This document shows, in pieces, positions 24,125 to 31,725 of a stretch of DNA of 33,424 nt (positions are counted from its first letter, which is position 1; every line of letters starts with the position of its first letter). Below the pieces are notes generated by a model that was not told where the DNA came from, searched no databases, and saw only the letters and a list, made by a program, of their open reading frames with translations. This DNA comes from Candidatus Obscuribacterales bacterium (GTDB taxonomy: Bacteria; Cyanobacteriota; Vampirovibrionia; Obscuribacterales; Obscuribacteraceae): assembly GCA_019746975.1 (NCBI GenBank), contig JAIERK010000256.1:1-33424 (forward strand), in the 5' to 3' direction. The position numbers were made by a program, and so were the translations under genes.

Positions 24125-25249
24125 ATGAAACTTCCAGTACCAATGACGATGGCACAGATTGCTGGGTTTATCGGTGGCAAACCACACGGTGCCGGTGATA
24201 CCAGTATCACTGGAATAGCGGTGGATCCGCTGGCTGCAACAGAAGGAGACATCGCTCTGGTTGTCGACAAACAGCTGATCGCCCATCTCGATAACATAAG
24301 GGCTTCGGTAGTGATCACGCCGGTCGGTACTGAGAAGACACACCCCAATCGGAACATGATTCTGGTCGAGCGGCCGAAGCTCGCGATTCAAAAAATTTGC
24401 ACGGCGCTTCAACCGAGAAAATTTCACCCCGAAAAAGGAATTCACCCGACCGCAGTTGTTGATGAAACTGCGGAGATCGATCCGAGTGCGGCAATTGGTC
24501 CCCTAGTAGTGGTGGGACCCCATTCCAAAATTGGTGCTGGTACAGTTGTAATGGCGAACACCGTAATTGGTGGCAAAGTTAAAATTGGCGAAAAATGTCT
24601 AATTCATCCCGGCTGCATGATCGCGGATTACGTCGAAATTCGGAATCGTGTCACGCTGCAGCAAGGTGCCAGCATCGGCAGCGACGGATTCGGTTACACC
24701 ACTGAGAAGCCCGCCAATGCTGAACTTATGGTCCAGGGTGTGAAGGAGCTTCCCGATGTTCGCAATCCACTTCTGAAAATTCCTCAAGTGGGTATCGTTA
24801 TCTTGGAGGACGATGTCGAGATTGGATCCAATTCTACGATCGATCGTGCCACCATCGGCGCAACCGTAATAGGTGCCGGTACCAAGATCGACAATCTTGT
24901 TCTTGTTGCCCATAATTGCAAGATCGGTACGGATGCTATCGTCGTAGGACACACCGCTATCGGCGGCTCTTGCACGCTTGGTGACCGCGCCATTCTCGCG
25001 GGCGGCGTATTGATGAAGGACCACGTCAGAGTAGGCAAAGACAGTATCATCGAAGGTGGTGCTGCTGCAATCCGTGATGTTCCGACTCAAGAGGTCCATG
25101 TCGGAATACCCGCTATCCCAGCAAGAGAACACTTCAAATCACTGGCTTATGTAAAACGGCTTCCGAAACTAAACGACGAAGTCAAAGAGTTGAAGCAGAG
25201 GCTTGTTCAACTCGAGAAGCAATTGCTTGAAAAGCAGCTTACGAACTGA
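24125..25249 (+). CDS. lpxD: UDP-3-O-acylglucosamine N-acyltransferase
   Basis: LpxD adds the second hydroxyacyl chain, from acyl-ACP, in lipid A synthesis. The 374-aa product has the N-terminal uridine-binding domain (VDPLAATEGDIALV, a form of the usual GDIxF region) and then a long left-handed beta-helix of hexapeptide repeats (for example AAIGPLVVVGPHSKIGAGT). It includes SNSTIDRATIG and VAHNCKIG, whose His is the catalytic base. A C-terminal coiled coil (ELKQRLVQLEKQLLEKQL) is somewhat longer than usual. ATG 24125 follows AGAGGT at seven bases; the open frame from 24014 overlaps the hairpin and is not used. lpxC follows after 29 bases. Confidence 0.96.
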   Translation: MKLPVPMTMAQIAGFIGGKPHGAGDTSITGIAVDPLAATEGDIALVVDKQLIAHLDNIRASVVITPVGTEKTHPNRNMILVERPKLAIQKICTALQPRKFHPEKGIHPTAVVDETAEIDPSAAIGPLVVVGPHSKIGAGTVVMANTVIGGKVKIGEKCLIHPGCMIADYVEIRNRVTLQQGASIGSDGFGYTTEKPANAELMVQGVKELPDVRNPLLKIPQVGIVILEDDVEIGSNSTIDRATIGATVIGAGTKIDNLVLVAHNCKIGTDAIVVGHTAIGGSCTLGDRAILAGGVLMKDHVRVGKDSIIEGGAAAIRDVPTQEVHVGIPAIPAREHFKSLAYVKRLPKLNDEVKELKQRLVQLEKQLLEKQLTN

Positions 25250-25278
25250 CGTCATCTCTTAAGACAAATGGTGTCGCA

Positions 25279-26121
25279 ATGACCGACTGCCTGATCGATC
25301 GTTTCACTTCTGAACTCTGTGAGCCTATTGCTAGCTTCGTCGGTTCAGGCGTAACGTCGAAAAAAGAGATCAGCGTTCAACTCTTTAAAGCCGAACCTGG
25401 TACCGGTATAGTCTTTGCCATTCCCGACAGCGAGACCAATACTGGAAAACCGCTATTTCTTCCGGCGACTGCCGACAATGTCGTCAACACTTTGCGGAAT
25501 GTCGTGATTGGTCGCGGTAAATCCAGACTTTGTCTAGTCGAGCACATCTTATGTGCAATAGCGCTGTCTAACCTCGACGATCTTTATATAGCGGTCGACG
25601 GTCCGGAAGTGCCCCTGGGTAACGGAAGCGGCGATTTGTGGTTGGCTTTGCTTAAGGACGCTAATCTGATCACCCCTCTTCCCAAGGCAACAATCGAGTT
25701 GCCAGAACCAATTTTGATCAATCGAAAAGATCGCAGCATGATGGCGATTCCCGACGAAACTTTCTCGGTCACCTACATGATGGATTGGAAACATCCCAAG
25801 ATCGGGCGAGTCTGGCGAACCTGGACGACCTCAGATGATATAGCCGACATTCTCGATGCTCGTACATTCGGATCTCTCGCGGAGCATAAGATGCTTGGAC
25901 TCGAGAAAGATATGGTGAGCCTAACCGAAGACGGGTTTACCATGGATTTGCGCTTTGATGACGAGCCTGTCCGCCATAAGCTGCTCGACTTCATTGGTGA
26001 CCTGATGCTCTGTGGCATTAACCCCCTCAAAATTAAAGCACGCTTCATTAGCGTGAAGGGTGGACACGAAATGGATGTGGTTTTGGCGAAGCAACTTCGC
26101 CAGACTCTGAAGCTTGGCTAA
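25279..26121 (+). CDS. lpxC: UDP-3-O-acyl-N-acetylglucosamine deacetylase
   Basis: LpxC is the zinc hydrolase that commits the pathway to lipid A. The 280-aa protein carries LVEHILCAIALSNLDDL (Glu-His of the zinc site), ARTFGSLAEHKMLGL, VRHKLLDFIGDLMLCG (second zinc His and Asp) and KGGHEMDV (catalytic His), all in the normal order. The N-terminus starts with SGVTSKKEISVQLFKAEPGTGI, a divergent form of the family opening. Length is slightly short but all metal and catalytic residues are present. It ends the bamA-skp-lpxD-lpxC cluster; a T-run terminator built on the interspersed palindrome follows. Confidence 0.95.
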   Translation: MTDCLIDRFTSELCEPIASFVGSGVTSKKEISVQLFKAEPGTGIVFAIPDSETNTGKPLFLPATADNVVNTLRNVVIGRGKSRLCLVEHILCAIALSNLDDLYIAVDGPEVPLGNGSGDLWLALLKDANLITPLPKATIELPEPILINRKDRSMMAIPDETFSVTYMMDWKHPKIGRVWRTWTTSDDIADILDARTFGSLAEHKMLGLEKDMVSLTEDGFTMDLRFDDEPVRHKLLDFIGDLMLCGINPLKIKARFISVKGGHEMDVVLAKQLRQTLKLG

Positions 26122-26177
26122 TCGCCGAAAGTGCCAACCGGTGATGAGTGCGGGGCTTTTGTTCTGACCGATTGTAC

Positions 26178-26208
26178 CTGTTAACCGATATCGCTTAACG
26201 GTTTTTTT
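26178..26208 (+). terminator. Terminator of lpxC made from the interspersed palindrome
   Basis: CTGTTAA and TTAACGG form a stem (one T-G wobble) around CCGATATCGC, which itself is nearly self-complementary. Seven T follow at 26202-26208. The core is the same palindrome, in reverse orientation, as at 6915. Confidence 0.8.
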
Positions 26209-26451
26209 GCTGAGGAGTGCCAGTCTCATCAATCCTGCTCGAACTGACGCTAGTGACAAGCTTGCTGATGAGCGAACTTTTTTCTACAGCAGAAAAGAGA
26301 TCGGAAAACTTGCTCGGGGAATGAGGCTCTTTCTACTTGGACTCCGCTCAGTCGACAACGCTTACGTGTCTGGGCGCATCGCCGAAGTCGAGTGTGCTAA
26401 ATCGAGGTCAGCATTAAGTAACTTGCCTCTGGGGCCGGGGGACACACGAGC
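26209..26451. other. Region without a supported gene
   Basis: An open frame from TTG 26207 covers this stretch, but it begins inside the terminator T-run and has no ribosome site or recognisable content. GGGGCCGGGGGA at 26431-26442 may serve as the ribosome site of the small gene at 26452. Confidence 0.35.
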
Positions 26452-26577
26452 ATGAAGACCTGGACACCACAGTTCACGCGGATCGATACACTGATTGAGC
26501 CTTTTCGGCGGCGCGGCGTCGAGTCCGACCTACAGGCGCTCAACAGGGTTATTCTCGATCGAGCTCAAATAGGATGA
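26452..26577 (+). CDS. 41-aa protein, coupled to the downstream gene
   Basis: ATG 26452 opens a frame reading MKTWTPQFTRIDTLIEPFRR and continuing to a TGA at 26575. A GGGGGA lies nine bases upstream. The product is basic with a helical middle; no family recognised. Its stop is embedded in the AGGATGAG that serves as ribosome site for the next gene, so the two are probably translationally coupled and functionally linked. Confidence 0.45.
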   Translation: MKTWTPQFTRIDTLIEPFRRRGVESDLQALNRVILDRAQIG

Positions 26578-26580
26578 GAA

Positions 26581-27132
26581 TTGGTTGACGTCTCTGTAGA
26601 CGAGATTCGGACTCAATCCCTGATCTTCAATCGACTGCCGGAGATGCACGAAAAACCTGTCTATCGAGTGGAGGAGGTTCCACTGGACCCCAATAAGCAG
26701 GAATTGCTGTCCTATATGGAGTTCTTCCGCGTGCGACAGACCCAGGGGTGGCGGCCGATTTGCGTAATGGAGGCACCATTGAAGGCTCCGATTGCGGTGC
26801 TGGCGCAGGTCACGGAACCCAAGAATGGTGCAACCATCAAAGCTGTTCCCCTCTCTCTGAAGGCTTTCGGAAAGAGAGCTATCTCGGTCGTTGATGAAAT
26901 CTGCGAGCTTCAGTCCAGTCTGGGACTGATGATGGCGTGCGTACTCCACGGCGGCCTCAACCCGATCTTGATTATGGTCGCGAAACCGAAAAGCGACATG
27001 TACGAATATTTAGTCGACCATGCGTTTGGTGGGTTTTACCAAAACCAGACGACCACCCTCAACGATCTAATTCACAGTCGCGGCGAAGAGGGATGGCAGG
27101 TCTGCGGCATCTTTGAGGATGTATTTCTTTGA
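26581..27132 (+). CDS. Protein of unknown function with DUF4177-like ends
   Basis: The 183-aa product starts at TTG 26581 with AGGATGAG just upstream, overlapping the stop of the 41-aa gene. It shows two stretches (FFRVRQTQGWRPICVME near residue 50 and LNDLIHSRGEEGWQVCGIFE at the end) recalling the GWE motif of DUF4177-type small domains; this is a weak resemblance. The middle is alpha/beta with no signal peptide, so it is probably cytoplasmic. An internal ATG at 26644 has no spacing for a ribosome site. Confidence 0.6.
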   Translation: MVDVSVDEIRTQSLIFNRLPEMHEKPVYRVEEVPLDPNKQELLSYMEFFRVRQTQGWRPICVMEAPLKAPIAVLAQVTEPKNGATIKAVPLSLKAFGKRAISVVDEICELQSSLGLMMACVLHGGLNPILIMVAKPKSDMYEYLVDHAFGGFYQNQTTTLNDLIHSRGEEGWQVCGIFEDVFL

Positions 27133-27343
27133 CCGTGCGTGATTTTTCGACGTAAGAATAGGTGGAAACCGTAGCTCGGTCCCACGGTATCAAGTTCCGA
27201 CCGCGGAAGCGTGACGAGCCTCGGCTAAGCTGCTCTCCCACAACTGTCGTATGACTTAGGCTGCGGACACCCAGACCGTTTGCCGCTCGAAGTGCGATGC
27301 CGTACCAATCCCTGGTAATGTATTCGAGGTCCAACCAACTGAA

Positions 27344-28471
27344 TTAGTGTCCGATCAGGCTCAACAGTATTTCGATTGCGATCAGCGCGATGATGATAAT
27401 TTCGAAAAACTGACTGCGAGCTACATGCGCCTGGTCGATCATATATCGGTAAATCTGATCGGCGCTGTTCAGCTTTGACTCCACCTGCTCGTGCCAGTTG
27501 GTCAGACCAAATCGAGATGAGATGCCCCGATACAACCGAGCGTAAAAAGCATCACCCATGATCTTGAGCGCATTGTTGGCTTCATCGGAGAGTTCACGCA
27601 GATCGACTAACATCAATCTCAACTTCTCAGCGCTTTTGGCGGCGCTCACCCCGCCATGGAGCCAGGCGGGACCGGCCGCGTTAATGTCCCGCTTGTAGAT
27701 TTTATCGAACTCTCTGTCGAGCCAATTGTCATAGTAACGCAATTCTACCAGCTGCGTATTGGCGAACTCCAAAATATCTAGAATTGGCTGGGCACCGGCC
27801 ACGGTATCAAGGATAAAACATGAGTCCCAATGTACGACGGTTAAATCAGACTCGAAATAACTGTAGCTGTATTTGAGAACCTCTTGCTCTTCAAGAGGGC
27901 TCAACAGTTGCGTCTCTCCGACTATTAACGCGGCCAACTGAGCCCTGCATTCGTTTAACAAAGATGAGGAAGTTACTTCTGTTTGTGAGACCATGTGTAT
28001 CACAAAGTAGTCTTCCATCAACGGTTCGTAGGCTTTATTGATCGCTTGCGAAATCTCCTTGATGACATTGTCGAGAACGGACTTTGCTCGATTCTCAAGA
28101 TTAGGACTGCGACGCAACTGCGTGCATTTTCCAGCGCACTCTTCCCATCCACCTCGAAGATCGAGGGTGAAACGTACAACGATAGTGCCGTATGGATAAA
28201 TCTTCAAGTCTGTGCGAAAACTGCTGTTTTCGACTAATTGCTCATCCAGATTGGCTGCAATCGGAGCTTCACGAAACTGTAGATATCTGGGAGAGACTTG
28301 CCCCTGAACTTTGAGCTGCGCCCGTTGATAACGTGTGCCCGCCCGTTCCAATTCGCCAAGATCAATTGATTCACCAACATCAAATACGAAATAGGCATGG
28401 AGAAAGCCGTCGTTGAATGGTGGCGCCTCGATGGCGCGAATCGTATTGGCGGTTGTTGTACTCGTGATCAT
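27344..28471 (-). CDS. RMD1/DUF155-like membrane-anchored protein
   Basis: The 375-aa protein has no signal peptide. Its N-terminal half is alpha/beta (AYFVFDVGESIDLGEL; YPYGTIVVRFTLDL). Its C-terminal half is a long helical region (ALKIMGDAFYARLYRGISSR, then YRYMIDQAHVARSQFFE) ending in one hydrophobic helix (IIIIALIAIEILLSLIG). This order, and the (Y)xxxxDxxxxRRxxxLExIIIxLI-like ending, recalls the RMD1/DUF155 family known from mitochondria and some bacteria, where the last helix anchors the protein in the inner membrane. Function in bacteria is not established. ATG 28471 has only a weak ribosome site (GAAAAG). Similarity is judged by eye; the N-terminal part may be divergent. Confidence 0.6.
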   Translation of the reverse strand: MITSTTTANTIRAIEAPPFNDGFLHAYFVFDVGESIDLGELERAGTRYQRAQLKVQGQVSPRYLQFREAPIAANLDEQLVENSSFRTDLKIYPYGTIVVRFTLDLRGGWEECAGKCTQLRRSPNLENRAKSVLDNVIKEISQAINKAYEPLMEDYFVIHMVSQTEVTSSSLLNECRAQLAALIVGETQLLSPLEEQEVLKYSYSYFESDLTVVHWDSCFILDTVAGAQPILDILEFANTQLVELRYYDNWLDREFDKIYKRDINAAGPAWLHGGVSAAKSAEKLRLMLVDLRELSDEANNALKIMGDAFYARLYRGISSRFGLTNWHEQVESKLNSADQIYRYMIDQAHVARSQFFEIIIIALIAIEILLSLIGH

Positions 28472-28535
28472 TGCTTTTCAATGTTGACCGATGGGCGATC
28501 ATCTTTCAACTTTCGTCCGAATAATTTCTTCGAAG

Positions 28536-29015
28536 TTAACACCGGGGTGGGCAGCCAGACAAGTCTAACAATCCAAGTTCAAGATTACGCAAGGTTTTAA
28601 CGTCATCATCTGTAGTGTGCAAAGAAGACAGCCAGATTTCACGAAGATTGGGGTGCGCACCTAACAATCTGATACCAGCACTGGTGACGGACGTATCACC
28701 GATATGAAGCGCTGTGAGTTTTGGAAATGTGTTCACAACAAATCGAAGTCCAGAATTAGTAAAGCCTTTGCATTGATCGAGGTCAAGGCGCTCCAGCTGC
28801 TTTGCCAATGGGGCTAGTTTCTTAACACCACCATCAGTAACGGAAGTCCTGTTCAATCTTACCCAGATTAAGTTCTTCATTCCTGCTCCGATCTCTAGGC
28901 TCTTGTCGTCGAACTTCGTTTCTGTCAGATCAATTTTTCGTAGTTGGCGAACGGCGCCAAGAACGAGGAGAACAACCCCGATTTTGGAAGCAAGCGTTTC
29001 TACACACGCCTGCAC
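28536..29015 (-). pseudogene. Leucine-rich-repeat protein, probably 5'-truncated
   Basis: Several LRR units of the ribonuclease-inhibitor/AMN1 type are visible: LRKIDLTETKFDDKSLEI, LIWVRLNRTSVTDGGVKKL, LERLDLDQCKGFTNSGLRFV, LTALHIGDTSVTSAGIRLL and LREIWLSSLHTTDDDVKTL. The frame is open up to 29132, but that upstream part translates the terminator and palindrome at 29050-29079, so it cannot be the true N-terminus. The first possible start after the terminator is GTG 29015 with a poor ribosome site. Normal members are longer with a signal or membrane segment. I read it as the C-terminal part of a lost gene; a short functional protein cannot be excluded. Confidence 0.55.
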
Positions 29016-29049
29016 TCCTTCAATCAGAATCCCCAGCTTCCGGAAGGCG

Positions 29050-29079
29050 AAAAAATCGCTTAAGCGATATCGGTTAACG
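29050..29079 (-). terminator. Terminator with the interspersed palindrome, after the DUF6941-like gene
   Basis: On the minus strand CGTTAACCGATATCGCTTAA is followed by GCGATTTTTT, so the palindrome stem runs into a six-T stretch. It lies about 65 bases after the stop of the gene ending at 29145. The layout equals that after lpxC. Confidence 0.65.
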
Positions 29080-29144
29080 GGCCCAAAAGAACGTTTGTGC
29101 TGGCAGGGGACTGGACTTTCCCAATCTAACACTTTGCTAGGAAG

Positions 29145-29780
29145 TTAGCGACCCTTCGACTTCCCAGCAGCCTTTCCTTTTGTCTTTGCTTTTGCAGTGT
29201 TGCTTTTTGCAGCAGCCTCAGGCTTGGCAGAAGATTCAAGAGTTTTGGTGTCAGCCTCGTGCGAACTCGCCTGTACAATCGGCCCGCTCTTGCTGTTGTT
29301 GCCATTCGTGCCTGTTTTAGCAACGTCTATTAGCAAGTCCTTCTCCAGAATCAACTCATAATCGCTCGAAGCTGTTTTCCCGAAGATACGGAACAAATAG
29401 AGCCCTTCTTGAGTGAATCGAATTCCGGGCGTATCAATGATGATTCTATTCATACGCCAGGTCTTGTTCGACGCCGCCGGAATCGAAGGCATCTCAGTGA
29501 GCCTGCCTTCCTTACCATCGGGACCGGTGAGAGTTACTTGTATTTTGGGATCGGCAGCACCGAGTTCGTCGTTGGTTGCTTTGTTAGCCCGCTGGATCTC
29601 AAGAGCAATAACCAAACGGCCGAGCTGTGCTGGCAAAGCTGGAACGCTCATACTGTCAACCAGTTTGTAATAGGAAACGGAGCCGTCGCGTCCCTGCAGC
29701 ACGTCTTGACAGAGAACAATGTTCAACGGGCGAAGCAGTTCTCGGAAGGCAGAGCTAGAATTAGATTTTCGTGTTGTCAT
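29145..29780 (-). CDS. DUF6941-like protein with lysine/alanine-rich tail
   Basis: From ATG 29780 the 211-aa product begins MTTRKSNSSSAFRELLRPLN. The main domain (~16-150) is mostly beta (VLCQDVLQGRDGSVSYYKLV, LGRLVIALEIQ, GIRFTQEGLYLFRIFG), a layout reminiscent of DUF6941, a beta-sandwich family of unknown function that usually starts with a CDD-type motif. The C-terminal ~55 residues are low-complexity and basic (AKPEAAAKSNTAKAKTKGKA), like histone H1 or AlgP tails, so nucleic-acid or polyanion binding is possible. A GTG four codons upstream is an alternative start. The family assignment is tentative. Confidence 0.6.
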   Translation of the reverse strand: MTTRKSNSSSAFRELLRPLNIVLCQDVLQGRDGSVSYYKLVDSMSVPALPAQLGRLVIALEIQRANKATNDELGAADPKIQVTLTGPDGKEGRLTEMPSIPAASNKTWRMNRIIIDTPGIRFTQEGLYLFRIFGKTASSDYELILEKDLLIDVAKTGTNGNNSKSGPIVQASSHEADTKTLESSAKPEAAAKSNTAKAKTKGKAAGKSKGR

Positions 29781-30482
29781 GTAGCTTTTCACTCAGGTCG
29801 TGTTGGCGGAGTCCGTTGACAGGGACTAGCCCTAGCCGTGTGTTCTCCTCGGGGCGATAAAGAGACGAGCATGAATTTAGCACAGTCACCAAGCCAGGCC
29901 AACAATTGAGATGCAGCCGATACAAGCCGCAATCTATCACGGAGGCAAAGAAATCAGACAATCGACACCATCCATGGTGGCACAATTTTGATAATGGTGG
30001 CGACAAGCCTAGTATGGTATTCAATTCTCCTGTACTAAGAAAGAGACGCATGTTCATGCGAATCAGAATTTGAATCGAAAGCCGTCCTCACGTGGTTGTG
30101 GCCACCGAGAATGGCTTGGTGACATGAGCACTAGCCCATGGTTCGGCAGATACGGACAGCGGTGAGGTACGCTTCTGTCGCCCACACGATACTACGTAAT
30201 CTCAAAAGTTTGTGGACAGATAAATCTGCCCGGTAACGATACATACAAATTGTGAAGGATTAAATTTTTCGCCGATCGATAGTCGAGTGCAAAGCGAAGT
30301 CAACTATTAACGCCACTCTTCATAGATCCAAAGAATCGAGAAATTACTCCGCCGATTCTTTCTACGTAATTTTCACTTTCCCCTATCTTGCATCAAGGTT
30401 ACTCTGGATACAGTTTTGTATGGAGTGCAATCGGGGGCGCAGCCTTTGTAGATTGCAGCGGCGTTTTGTGGGGTTGTTCAAT
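29781..30482. other. Long intergenic region without a recognised gene
   Basis: I see no convincing coding frame, RNA gene or palindrome copy here. The open frame on the minus strand at 29761-30057 lacks a ribosome site and protein-like composition. The AT-rich stretch 30230-30420 probably holds the promoter of the downstream gene; TTGCAT near 30388 is a possible -35 box. Confidence 0.4.
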
Positions 30483-31631
30483 ATGCTGAACACGCTGAAG
30501 CTTTTAGTGCATCGGTTTCGTCCGAAGATGGAAACGGGTCGGAATGAAGCAGCGCGGAATTGCCAGGATAGCGATCAGGCGGCTCCGTGCAACCATGGAA
30601 TCGGCACCAGCTCTATCGACGATCAAATTGAAGCTAACGAAATTCGCAAAAAAGCCTACAGCGAACTACACCTAAGCGACGTCACCGCCAGGCAACGAGA
30701 ACGACTGCACATGGATAAGTGGTTCAATCGCGGCGAGTTGACGAACAGCGGATCCTTCAACATCGCTGAATTCCAGCGTCGAATGGAAGAGACCGACATC
30801 GTAGAGCCATTAATAATCGAGGCACTTCCCGCCCAAGAAGATCTATTCATGGCTTTTTCCAAACCGGATGTCGATCTTTTTGAAGAAGAAAAGATGACTT
30901 TGTCTGGAATCTTTCAGCGCATTAATCTCAATGAAGAGGTGGAAGAGACAGATCGGCCGTTCTCCACGCACACTGCTCGGCGAGCTAAGCGAAAAAATTT
31001 AGCGCCTTCAGTCGAGGACTGTTCCAATTTAGATTTTTCCTTAGATGGTCCATCGAATAGCATCGCTGATACCCCATGTCTAAACATGTTAAGAAACGAC
31101 ATTTATCAGGACGATCTCAAGCTGGAAGAGACTCTTCAGGAGCTAATTGACGCCACTCCTGCGCAGAATCGTATGGAACACGTCGAGTCAAGAACAGTCA
31201 GCAAGATCGACCCATCAGCGTTATTCGAAGATTGGGGAGATAGCTCAGTCTTCAACGCAGCACCAGACCCGGTGGCATCGCTGACAGAGTCGACTGAGGA
31301 AATCTCGTTCGATCCCGCACTGATCGATTTGACAATCTACGAACCACCGTTGTCCCCGAACAGCCTCACTGACACAACGGAGTCTGCAGGCACAATCGAC
31401 CAAGAAATAGCATCAGTTGACTTGTCGATTGAACTGTTAAATGGCTCGTCGGAGGATATCGCCGACTGGAATGAAACAACACTAGAGGATCTTCCGCACA
31501 TTGTTATCAAGCAAAATGTGAAGATGACAAGCAAGCCAAAAGACGCATACTGGGACCAGTCAGATCGTCTGTCGCGATTCGGCAGACGCAGAACATCTGC
31601 GAGCTGTTCCTCGATTCGACTCAAGGCTTAA
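30483..31631 (+). CDS. Acidic, mostly disordered protein of unknown function
   Basis: The product (382 aa from ATG 30483; 403 aa from ATG 30420) is rich in Asp, Glu, Ser and Thr with few hydrophobic clusters, so most of it is predicted to be disordered. A basic, Arg-rich N-terminus (MLNTLKLLVHRFRPK) and a basic C-terminus (RLSRFGRRRTSASCSSIRL) flank the acidic middle. Short amphipathic motifs with similar spacing (DLFEEEKMTLSGIFQRINL, DDLKLEETLQELIDAT, IDPSALFEDWGDSSVF) might be binding motifs for partners. No known domain is seen. Neither start has a clear ribosome site. Confidence 0.55.
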   Translation: MLNTLKLLVHRFRPKMETGRNEAARNCQDSDQAAPCNHGIGTSSIDDQIEANEIRKKAYSELHLSDVTARQRERLHMDKWFNRGELTNSGSFNIAEFQRRMEETDIVEPLIIEALPAQEDLFMAFSKPDVDLFEEEKMTLSGIFQRINLNEEVEETDRPFSTHTARRAKRKNLAPSVEDCSNLDFSLDGPSNSIADTPCLNMLRNDIYQDDLKLEETLQELIDATPAQNRMEHVESRTVSKIDPSALFEDWGDSSVFNAAPDPVASLTESTEEISFDPALIDLTIYEPPLSPNSLTDTTESAGTIDQEIASVDLSIELLNGSSEDIADWNETTLEDLPHIVIKQNVKMTSKPKDAYWDQSDRLSRFGRRRTSASCSSIRLKA

Positions 31632-31670
31632 AAGACTAATCATTCGACAAAATCACAGTCAGGTGTGAAT

Positions 31671-31694
31671 CAAAACAAGACTCGACTATCGAGT
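31671..31694 (-). terminator. Weak terminator-like hairpin after trpF
   Basis: On the minus strand ACTCGA-TAG-TCGAGT is followed by CTTGTTTTG. The stem is only six pairs, so confidence is low. It lies about 30 bases after the trpF stop. Confidence 0.35.
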
Positions 31695-31725
31695 TAACAC
31701 GTCCGACTGCCGAGCAGTATCGGAA

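Noticed and set aside
26207..26455. 82-aa frame downstream of lpxC
   Set aside because: It starts in the terminator T-run and lacks a ribosome site and recognisable content.
27059..27334. 91-aa minus-strand frame
   Set aside because: It overlaps the 3' end of the 183-aa gene, with no ribosome site; kept only as a possible remnant.
30277..31691. 12-base inverted match (CGATAGTCGAGT) flanking the acidic-protein gene, like transposon ends
   Set aside because: Several chance 12-base matches are expected in 33 kb, there is no transposase, and the similarity does not extend.
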